From IMG/VR virus record IMGVR_UViG_3300036766_000436, positions 1 through 36,680 of that record: a stretch of 36,680 bases of DNA; one strand, written 5' to 3'. The stretch is from a virus. Both the position numbers and the translations under genes were made by a program. The number at the start of each line of letters is the position of its first letter. The stretch's first letter is position 1. The notes under the pieces were generated by a model that saw nothing but the letters and a program-made list of their open reading frames with translations, was not told the DNA's origin and did not search any database. Below are positions 1-7,253 of this stretch, one piece after another.

Positions 1-1878
1 AATATTGTCACCTTTGTTAATAAGACTTAGGATTTCAAGGTTACCCGTTTGTCTGTTAAGTACAAACTGTCCAGTTTGACCAGTAGACGTCGTAGGCTGC
101 GTAGGAAACATTTTGGCAAGTAGAGTTCCACCAGAGACATTAAGTGCTGAAGACGCACCACTCTGATTTGAATTTATCTTCATCGTCTGATTAGCTGTTG
201 CTATTGCCGTAATACCAGCAAATTGACTATTAAAGGCCCTTACCCAATCTGCTAACGTTAATGATGCAAAAGTAGACGCACCAGGAAAGCTACTTAGGTT
301 GAAGGTTCTATCTTGCTCAGGCGTATTATCAACTGAGATAATCAGATCTTCTGCGCTTATAACGTTCCATGATGCAAATGGGGCCGACTCAACGTGGGCA
401 GTAATAGATTTTTCTCTAAGTATGTCATTATTCTGATACAGAGATATAAAAGAGAACTCAGATACCGGAAACTGTAAGAGACTGTTGACGTAAAGTGAAG
501 GTACGTCTAATGGTTGTTGAGGAACAACTTGGATAATCTCAGCGTCAAACGCCTTTGGATATAAAAGAATATTGTTTGAATTGTTTGTTAATCTAGCACT
601 AAAATTTATAGACTGACTATTTATTGCTACAACTATCTCAGCAACTTGAGCAGCAGATATGTTAACGAAATCGGTCGTACGGAAGATTATAGTTTCTTCT
701 TCACCATCTACGGAAACATTGAGAAAGGACTGATCGACAATAGAAAAGGGTCCTATGCCAACATTGACAACTTGTGGCCTAGCTACGGGATAGTTGGCGA
801 GTTGTAAGAATTTTTCCTTACCGGTTGCGTTAGTTAGAAGCGTATCAACAGATTGACCCGCGTATGAGGGTTGAAAACCATGTCCATCATCGATGTATAG
901 AATCGCTGGTTCACCAACACTCGGAGGTTCTGCTATGACCGCTGATGCAACCTGTTTACTATCGCTTGAGTCAGATACTCCGTATACGGCGGCAAGAATA
1001 GCTGCCCCCGTACCCCTAGCAAGAGTGTTTATGTACGACTTTATTCTGTTCCTTAGTTCTTGATCTGTTTCTACATCGGTACCACCGGTAAACGCCGAAG
1101 CGTTAGATACTGCAGCACTTGTGAACGGTATGGTTTGAAACTGAATAATAGTGTTGATGGGGGCGTTACCTATCGAGCCAGCTATTAAGGCGTTTGCAGG
1201 CACGTTCTCTACTTGAGTTTCTCCAGCCAGTAAGACTGCGTCTCTCAACGTTATAAAGTCAATTTCTGGATTTTGATTGTTGGCAGGTATAGAAACCATT
1301 GTTCCTGCGGCAATAACCCTATCTGGTTGTCCTTGTGAATTAATGACCGTATCAGACATTAAGTGATTATTTTGTAAGGCGGAAGATAGATTTATCTGCG
1401 AGAACGTTGGAAAAACCGTAATAGACGAATAAGTAATCGGTCCTTCAAATGAGTTTGTTCCTCTACCAATATATAGCGTCCCACTTGATGCCCAATCGGT
1501 TGTATTATTGACAAATAGAACTGTCTGACCAGCAACAGGAGCTGGTTTAATGACGTATAAACTGGTACTCTGTTTAGTAATACCGTTGTTAAAGAAGGTA
1601 ACATTTCCAGATGAGCGCACGGTAGATTGACGAGTTAAACCAAGATCAGCGGCCCTATTATCTAGATCTGTATTAGACACTATATCTATGTTTAATAAGT
1701 TAAGTAAACTTAGAATTGCTGTCGAATTTTCAAAGTCATTAGCAGCTGCTGCTTCTAAAATAGTAAGTAATACAGAACCTTGATTGACGTCACTAAGGGG
1801 CGTATTAGCAATGATGGCACGTATCATTGCTCCGAGAAACTGATTAAAGCTCTGTATTTTGATCTGTGATGCAGCCAT
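1..1878 (-). CDS. Baseplate J-like wedge protein (C-terminus cut by window edge)
   Basis: The frame is open from the ATG at 1878 to the window edge, giving 626 codons without a stop, so only the C-terminus is missing. About residues 260-330 carry the baseplate_J signature: an FTGGTDVETDQELRNRI stretch, then an RGTGAAI segment and a YIDDG strand. Proteins of this family (P2 gpJ, T4 gp6) form the baseplate wedge ring that triggers sheath contraction. It is the last gene of the tail operon visible here, 25 nt after the LysM/gp25-like gene, the usual neighbour order. There is no clear Shine-Dalgarno; a TAGAAT hexamer lies 7 nt before the ATG. Family assignment is firm; the remaining C-terminal domain is unseen. 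Confidence 0.88.
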   Translation of the reverse strand, partial: MAASQIKIQSFNQFLGAMIRAIIANTPLSDVNQGSVLLTILEAAAANDFENSTAILSLLNLLNIDIVSNTDLDNRAADLGLTRQSTVRSSGNVTFFNNGITKQSTSLYVIKPAPVAGQTVLFVNNTTDWASSGTLYIGRGTNSFEGPITYSSITVFPTFSQINLSSALQNNHLMSDTVINSQGQPDRVIAAGTMVSIPANNQNPEIDFITLRDAVLLAGETQVENVPANALIAGSIGNAPINTIIQFQTIPFTSAAVSNASAFTGGTDVETDQELRNRIKSYINTLARGTGAAILAAVYGVSDSSDSKQVASAVIAEPPSVGEPAILYIDDGHGFQPSYAGQSVDTLLTNATGKEKFLQLANYPVARPQVVNVGIGPFSIVDQSFLNVSVDGEEETIIFRTTDFVNISAAQVAEIVVAINSQSINFSARLTNNSNNILLYPKAFDAEIIQVVPQQPLDVPSLYVNSLLQFPVSEFSFISLYQNNDILREKSITAHVESAPFASWNVISAEDLIISVDNTPEQDRTFNLSSFPGASTFASLTLADWVRAFNSQFAGITAIATANQTMKINSNQSGASSALNVSGGTLLAKMFPTQPTTSTGQTGQFVLNRQTGNLEILSLINKGDNI

Positions 1879-1885
1879 TAGACTA

Positions 1886-1891
1886 ATTCTA
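1886..1891 (-). promoter_or_regulatory. Weak TATAAT-like box next to the baseplate J start
   Basis: TAGAAT (5 of 6 to TATAAT) ends 7 nt before the ATG at 1878, with no ribosome site between. It resembles the better boxes upstream of 4539 and 12248 and would give a leaderless transcript. It is one of the weaker examples. Confidence 0.3.
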
Positions 1892-1903
1892 CTCTAAACC
1901 ATG

Positions 1904-3499
1904 TTATGTATAGTTCACATTAAAGCTAATTGGGATAACCTGATTGCTTGCGCCTGCTAGTCTTACTTCCATGGATATAACAAAGATAGGACTAGTGTCT
2001 TTTGTTGCGTTATAGAAAACATCAAGTGTTTCTATCCTGTCAAATCTTGAATCTTGAGATACCTGTGTCGTCAAGGATCCTATTATGGAACCCTTTATTG
2101 CGTCTAAATTGCTGTTTTTATTACCAATTACGTCAACTAGACCAAATCCGGGGTGATATCTTAGTTCTCCTAGTTCAGTAACTATCTTAAGTCTCATAGC
2201 TTGAACGTCATTTTGTAGTCCATAACTTAAACTTAAGTCGTGATTTGATGTAAACATCAAGTCATCTGTGCTTGATAAAAGTAAATCTATCCCAGCTCTT
2301 TTTTCATCTTCAGCGCTTTTAGCTAAGAACCAAGGCATTGTTTCTTGTCTTGGGTTGGGCAGTGGTTGCGTAGATGGAATCAATATGAATAGTGAACTGT
2401 TTATGGTATGAGGAGCGTAAACTAAAATGCTGGCGTTATCTACCGTTGTGTATATGTTTAAGTTAGTATCACCGTCCAAGGTTAAAACTAAATCATTAGA
2501 AACGGGTATTCGCTTTATGTTAATTATGCTTCTTTGGTTAGGAAATTTTTGGGTATTAGACTGTAAAAATATTGTTTGATTAATGTAAAATTTTTCGCTA
2601 TTACTTATGCCAAAACTATCAACGCCTGCAATGTTAATTTGATTTCCGTTTCCATTAGATTGTAATAGAATATTCTGCCCTATCTCATCTATATACGGTG
2701 GTTGAAGACCATTAGCAATTGCTATATCAATCCATTTTGCTGGATCTCCTAGGTATCTAGTAGCCAATTTTTCTAAGTCATCTTCGTAGTTAAATCTAAC
2801 AAGTTGTCCAGATGAATATTGACCTATGTTAATATCAGGATTATTGGCGTTAGCTCTTGCTACCGTAAATGGATCTACTGCCGTATCAACGGCAAATAAG
2901 TTTGCCAATATAAAATCAATTGTTTTTATTGTGTTTTCTAGTGTGGCAAGATATTGTATATCTGTTACGCCAACTGTTTTTTGACTAGCTATAGGACTTC
3001 TATCGTATGTGGAGTTATAAGTAAGATCAGTTAATCCAAATATATCTGCTTGGGCATCTCTATAAGAAGATAAGTTTTTCTTAAGACCTAAAAAATCATT
3101 TTTAGTATACTGAGATACGGTAGTAATAGTGGTTTGCAAAATGGTATTTTCTTGTACACTGAGATTTATTGATTGTATCTTAATGTAATCAAATACTGTG
3201 TAAAATCTATAAAGTATTGATGAGTCAGAGAATGGGTTTATGATAGTTGAACTATTTCTTTGTGCATCTACAAAGTTCGTTAAATCGTTCAACTGTTGCT
3301 TGAACAAGTCTGGAAATTCTTGACCGCTTACTTGTTTTAACAGACTGGGTAATAATTGATTCCACGTGTCACTAAAGTATGTCCATCTTAATGGAATTAT
3401 CGCAGGCACATCAGCTAACGTCAGCTGATCACCGGCCTGTAGTTTGAACCATAAGTTTAGATTCGCAATGTCCTGATATACCTGTACGACAGTGGACAT
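1904..3499 (-). CDS. Baseplate wedge protein with LysM-like and gp25-like domains
   Basis: This 531-residue protein has three parts. Residues 1-230 are a helical region of no recognised family. Residues 231-300 look like the LysM-type domain of baseplate proteins (ATRYLGDPAKWIDIAIANG, then PPYI). Residues 404-531 resemble T4 gp25/gpW wedge proteins: a DDL start, QAMRLKIVTELGELRYHPG, then the SQDSRFDRIE strand. In T4 the LysM-type wedge protein gp53 and gp25 are separate polypeptides; here they appear joined. The gene lies between the tube-initiator-like gene (2 nt gap) and the baseplate J gene, fitting wedge assembly. GTAGGTAACT precedes the ATG as a ribosome site. The gp25-like end is more certain than the LysM part. 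Confidence 0.75.
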   Translation of the reverse strand: MSTVVQVYQDIANLNLWFKLQAGDQLTLADVPAIIPLRWTYFSDTWNQLLPSLLKQVSGQEFPDLFKQQLNDLTNFVDAQRNSSTIINPFSDSSILYRFYTVFDYIKIQSINLSVQENTILQTTITTVSQYTKNDFLGLKKNLSSYRDAQADIFGLTDLTYNSTYDRSPIASQKTVGVTDIQYLATLENTIKTIDFILANLFAVDTAVDPFTVARANANNPDINIGQYSSGQLVRFNYEDDLEKLATRYLGDPAKWIDIAIANGLQPPYIDEIGQNILLQSNGNGNQINIAGVDSFGISNSEKFYINQTIFLQSNTQKFPNQRSIINIKRIPVSNDLVLTLDGDTNLNIYTTVDNASILVYAPHTINSSLFILIPSTQPLPNPRQETMPWFLAKSAEDEKRAGIDLLLSSTDDLMFTSNHDLSLSYGLQNDVQAMRLKIVTELGELRYHPGFGLVDVIGNKNSNLDAIKGSIIGSLTTQVSQDSRFDRIETLDVFYNATKDTSPIFVISMEVRLAGASNQVIPISFNVNYT

Positions 3500-3501
3500 A
3501 G

Positions 3502-4539
3502 TTACCTACCTAGTAAGCTGGCACCATTTACTACTGATCCAACAACTGCTTTAGCGTTGCCAGATATGCTCTTAATGGTGGATAATAATGAAGAAGATTT
3601 AACGCCGTCAAGACCTAAATCTTTCAATCTTTGATTGATGTCTTCATTTGGCAAACTTTCACCTGACGATCTTATGTTATAGGCTCTCATGGTGATGGAG
3701 TAAAAGTAAAGCATTGGATTGTCGGCGGACTTTCTTAATACGAAACTTCTTATTGCTACATCATATTCATTACCGTCTTTATAGTTAAAAAAAGTTAACG
3801 GATGACGAGACGGTGCCGGTAGACCCGGAGTCCCATCATCTCGCAACCCAGATGCGTCCTGCTTGTACTTCTTAAGAAAGCGATATAGATTGTGAAAAGC
3901 CATATATCCTGTTTGATCCACATAGAGACCAGTTTCAGGTTGTGCTTGCTCAGCGCCAAATAGACCGCCTATTGCACTTACGGCCTTATTTGCCTGATTA
4001 AGCACATTAGTTATTTGACCAATAGTACTTGAGAAGAATCCACCGAGCGGTACTGGCGAGTTTATAGAATACTTAGCTCTTCCTGGCTGCTGTAGACTGT
4101 TATAGGCACTAGCGTCGTTATTTGCCCCATTAGAACTAGTAGCTCCAGCACTAGAAGGTGTAGTATCAATTGGAGATACAAACTTTGGAGCCATACCCGT
4201 AGTACCCTCTATAACTATGTCATAATATCTAATGTCGGAATGTTCTTCAACAGTTCCATATAAGGTGGGTATTATGTTCGTTGCAAAGTTAGTAATAATA
4301 TTTATGTTACTAGGATTAATGGGTAGAAACATCGTAAACTGTTTTCCTGCTCTAGTATTAAGTCTAAAACCGTAAGGTTTTGCACTATACCAGTTGGCTG
4401 GATTTACCTGATATGCGCCAGCGTCTAAATTTAGACCTCGCGCCTTGTTTAGATCGTTTATTGCTCCTCTTCCGCTCTGAGAAGGAGTTGGAGCACTTAG
4501 ACCAAGACGTTCTTGAAGTGAACTGAACAAATTTCCCAT
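3502..4539 (-). CDS. Putative baseplate hub / tail tube initiator protein
   Basis: A 345-residue protein. An N-terminal block around residues 55-110 has FTMFLPINPSNINIITNFA, then PTLYGTVEEHS and YYDIVIEGTTGM. I associate this pattern with tube-initiator or hub-proximal proteins of large myoviruses. The middle is Ser/Ala/Asn-rich linker; residues 215-300 form another beta-rich block containing HPLTFFNYKDG. It sits between the spike gene and the wedge gene, where a tube-initiating hub protein (T4 gp48/gp54 or XkdP position) would be encoded. The start is ATG 4539 with no Shine-Dalgarno, and TATAAT lies 6 nt upstream. The exact role is inferred mainly from position. Confidence 0.5.
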   Translation of the reverse strand: MGNLFSSLQERLGLSAPTPSQSGRGAINDLNKARGLNLDAGAYQVNPANWYSAKPYGFRLNTRAGKQFTMFLPINPSNINIITNFATNIIPTLYGTVEEHSDIRYYDIVIEGTTGMAPKFVSPIDTTPSSAGATSSNGANNDASAYNSLQQPGRAKYSINSPVPLGGFFSSTIGQITNVLNQANKAVSAIGGLFGAEQAQPETGLYVDQTGYMAFHNLYRFLKKYKQDASGLRDDGTPGLPAPSRHPLTFFNYKDGNEYDVAIRSFVLRKSADNPMLYFYSITMRAYNIRSSGESLPNEDINQRLKDLGLDGVKSSSLLSTIKSISGNAKAVVGSVVNGASLLGR

Positions 4540-4545
4540 ATAGTT

Positions 4546-4551
4546 ATTATA
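4546..4551 (-). promoter_or_regulatory. TATAAT box 6 nt before ATG (candidate leaderless promoter)
   Basis: On the minus strand the order is AGT-TATAAT-AACTAT-ATG, so the -10 box ends 6 nt before the ATG of the gene starting at 4539. Normal spacing from a -10 box would place the transcript start on or next to the A of ATG. No Shine-Dalgarno is present. Confidence 0.55.
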
Positions 4552-4563
4552 ACTCGCTACGAC

Positions 4564-5520
4564 TTAGAGTGTCCCTTTAATCTGATTGATCTTAGACTTG
4601 ATCTGTTCCACTTGAGGCCACTGTGGAGTCTTACTTAATGCCGTACAAGGCCCTACTGGAGAGATGGGTATTACCTTGCCAAGTGCATCAATTAACTGTG
4701 TTAACTCATTTAACAACTCAATACCCTCTGTTCCTATGGCAACCTTTGGACTATTTATCTTAACGCTGGTGCTAGCCGTCATAGCGAACGTTTTACATAT
4801 TAGATCAACAGATTGAGGCGTTTTACTTAGCACCAAAGATATTTGACCAGAATTTACAGTGATAGTACCAGCAGTCTTATTGATATGTATCAACTGAGGG
4901 TCGCTGTTTGCATTGTCGTTTATTATCCAACTACCCGTCTTGTCGAGTTTCATGTAAGTGGTACCTACAACGGTGTCATACATTGGTTCGGCTATCTTTT
5001 CTCGCGGAACATTTTTAAGAGTACTTAAATTAGTTGGTTGTCCCCTAAATGTTAACGTCCATTCTCCATCAGCGTTTATGCTTGTTTTTATTCCATTAAA
5101 CTCGGATTGATATTGAGGACCTAAAGATGGGTCGAGTTGTATAGATCTAGCGGCATGTGTTATACCGCCTAAGATGACCCCTTCTCTTCCTTCTCCGTTT
5201 AAGAATGCTACTATAACAATATCTCCAGCTTTTGCTTCCCAATTCTGTATTGGATCTGGTATATCGTTAGTACTGTAACCTCTATAAATCACATCTTCAT
5301 AGTTATAAACTCCACCAAACCTACGCATCATACGACAGTTGATATTTATCTTGTCATTTCTATCCTGTATCTCAACTAGGTAACGGATATCGTTGCGCGT
5401 TTTATCTGCTGTTGCAAATTTTACGACTCCCATTCGCAGAAAAGGATCCTTACCACGTCCTGTTCTGAGTGTGGAAGGGTCAAACCAAATCGAACTGTCT
5501 TTTACGGTATCATTAGACAT
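4564..5520 (-). CDS. Baseplate central spike protein (gpV/gp5-like OB-fold)
   Basis: A 318-residue protein. Residues 27-120 form an OB-fold typical of tail spikes: FLRMGVVKF near the start, then GDIVIVAFLNG and GVILGGITHAAR at 98-124. This matches the GDxVxVxFxxG...VxLGG pattern of P2 gpV and the T4 gp5 N-terminal domain. Residues 150-260 are short beta repeats (INADGEWTL, LDKTGSWII, INKTAGTITVNSG) expected for a trimeric beta-helix needle. No lysozyme domain is seen, unlike T4 gp5. Its start overlaps the hub gene stop in TAATG, indicating translational coupling, and hub and spike proteins bind each other in known tails. Confidence 0.8.
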   Translation of the reverse strand: MSNDTVKDSSIWFDPSTLRTGRGKDPFLRMGVVKFATADKTRNDIRYLVEIQDRNDKININCRMMRRFGGVYNYEDVIYRGYSTNDIPDPIQNWEAKAGDIVIVAFLNGEGREGVILGGITHAARSIQLDPSLGPQYQSEFNGIKTSINADGEWTLTFRGQPTNLSTLKNVPREKIAEPMYDTVVGTTYMKLDKTGSWIINDNANSDPQLIHINKTAGTITVNSGQISLVLSKTPQSVDLICKTFAMTASTSVKINSPKVAIGTEGIELLNELTQLIDALGKVIPISPVGPCTALSKTPQWPQVEQIKSKINQIKGTL

Positions 5521-7253
5521 TATGTACCTCTAACCTTCTGAGGATCAGGATCGCTAGTGTCTGAGGTTGAAACGGTATTAGTAGTATTTTTATCGTCAGC
5601 GGGAGACATACTTGAGGCATATCTATCGAGTAGTCCGCCATTAATAGGTTGACCGTTGGCCTCAACCAGTATTCCCCTAACAAATTGTATAGTCGTGATA
5701 AACTGTCTAGCGCCATTCTCTTTTACGGTAAAACTATGCTGAACGTTCTCTACATGTGCTAATAGGTAGTTATTGGTTTGGTTATTCACAGAGCTACTAG
5801 TTAAGTTTGGAGTTGGACTAATAAGATCGGCGTTTATTTTTATATTATCTCCAACACCAATGTAAGTATTCTGACCAATTATAGTCATCGTGCCGTTCAA
5901 CAATCTGTGAGTGTTAAAATACCACTCTGCCATAAGTGCAGTCCAGCTTGTAAGAGCATCATAATTAATGGCCTTAATAAGATCGTTTTCAGATTCCGCC
6001 GCCCCATGTCCTACTTTTGCTGGAAATTGTTTTGTATCAACTATGAGTGGTCTAAAACCTTCTCTAGAAAAAGCATTGGCATCGCTTCTTTGTGCCTTCT
6101 GTTTGTACCATTTTGCGTATATCTCGTAGAACTGAAACTGCGGCTTAATCTCTATGAAGTTATATTTGTCGTTCCAGTTGGTTCCAGCGTTGACGCTTAT
6201 AACATCTATATCATCTATATCAACCGTACGCACGTTCTGGAAGTAAGATTTTAGTCCGCCGTACTCATCTTGACCTGGGTTAAAATCGCTGAATGAGAAT
6301 GGTTTAATTCTATTGTATAGAACTAACTTAAGACCACCATTTTCCCACCTAAGATCACACAGCATCTCGTTTAAAGCAGGATTACTATTATCCTGAAGTA
6401 CTTGCCAAAACGTATGTTGGCCCTGCAAGCTATAAGGATCTATAAATCCAACAGCTTCAGCTTCTCCGTTATAAGTATCACTTGATGTCAAACTTCCAGT
6501 TTTAAGAGTTAATATCTCGTTTAACTTTTGCGATTCGGATGTCTCTTCGTTTGGACCTATAAAATTGAAGTAAGTAACCATCTGTTGCGGTATTAAAAAG
6601 TTATACACAGCATTAGCTAGACGATTTATATCCTTACCTTGTTCTGTAAAACCCCGAATTGGTTGCCCAAACAATCCTATTAAACTTCTTAATAACGATG
6701 GTACAGTATCACTCTTTGGTACTCCATCCTTACCAAACAGCATGTGTTGCATGGCTGTTGCCACACCTTGACCCTGTGTTTTAGGTTCACCGCTAGCAGA
6801 TAGATAGTTATCAACATAAATTGAGTTGTTAAAGATATACCCCCAATCAATGCCAGTAACTATATATTGAGTTCTGCGAGTGCCTGTGTCATCTATGCTA
6901 GTATCGACTCGTACGCTGTCTATCTTACCTATCATCTTAACTTTATCTGGATCTGCCCTATTTAAGTCATCGGCGGTTATAGGCTTTTGAGACATAAGCA
7001 AAACACACCAACTGCCGGGCGTTATCGTAGAAATCCAATCTTTATATGGAGACAAGATTAATCTGAATGAACCTTGTGGGTTAGACTTTGTTTTCTCAGT
7101 GGTTATTGATATACAAGATAAGGTACTTATAATTTTTTGTTTAACGTCGTTTACGGAAGTTGGAGTGAATGGTTGTAATCCCCCCTTATCATCGTAGTTC
7201 CAAACAATCACTGCTGCGTGTGGTGCCGTAATTTTATGTTGAGGGGCAGCCAT
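5520..7253 (-). CDS. Baseplate hub protein (gp27/gpD-like)
   Basis: At 577 residues this is the probable hub that joins the tail tube to the spike. The first 150 residues have the hub pattern of two beta-barrels: ISTLSCISITTEKT, FRLILSPYKDWIS, PGSWCVLLMSQ and KMIGKIDSVRVD, the last followed by a strand ending in VTGIDWGYIFNNSIYVD. A late segment (GTMTIIGQNTYIGVGDNIKI) is the strand typical of gpD/XkdQ hubs. It overlaps the tape-measure stop and the spike start by one base each (TAATG), so tape measure, hub and spike are translated as a coupled set. The C-terminal 40 residues are Ser/Thr/Asp-rich and probably disordered. Confidence 0.75.
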   Translation of the reverse strand: MAAPQHKITAPHAAVIVWNYDDKGGLQPFTPTSVNDVKQKIISTLSCISITTEKTKSNPQGSFRLILSPYKDWISTITPGSWCVLLMSQKPITADDLNRADPDKVKMIGKIDSVRVDTSIDDTGTRRTQYIVTGIDWGYIFNNSIYVDNYLSASGEPKTQGQGVATAMQHMLFGKDGVPKSDTVPSLLRSLIGLFGQPIRGFTEQGKDINRLANAVYNFLIPQQMVTYFNFIGPNEETSESQKLNEILTLKTGSLTSSDTYNGEAEAVGFIDPYSLQGQHTFWQVLQDNSNPALNEMLCDLRWENGGLKLVLYNRIKPFSFSDFNPGQDEYGGLKSYFQNVRTVDIDDIDVISVNAGTNWNDKYNFIEIKPQFQFYEIYAKWYKQKAQRSDANAFSREGFRPLIVDTKQFPAKVGHGAAESENDLIKAINYDALTSWTALMAEWYFNTHRLLNGTMTIIGQNTYIGVGDNIKINADLISPTPNLTSSSVNNQTNNYLLAHVENVQHSFTVKENGARQFITTIQFVRGILVEANGQPINGGLLDRYASSMSPADDKNTTNTVSTSDTSDPDPQKVRGT

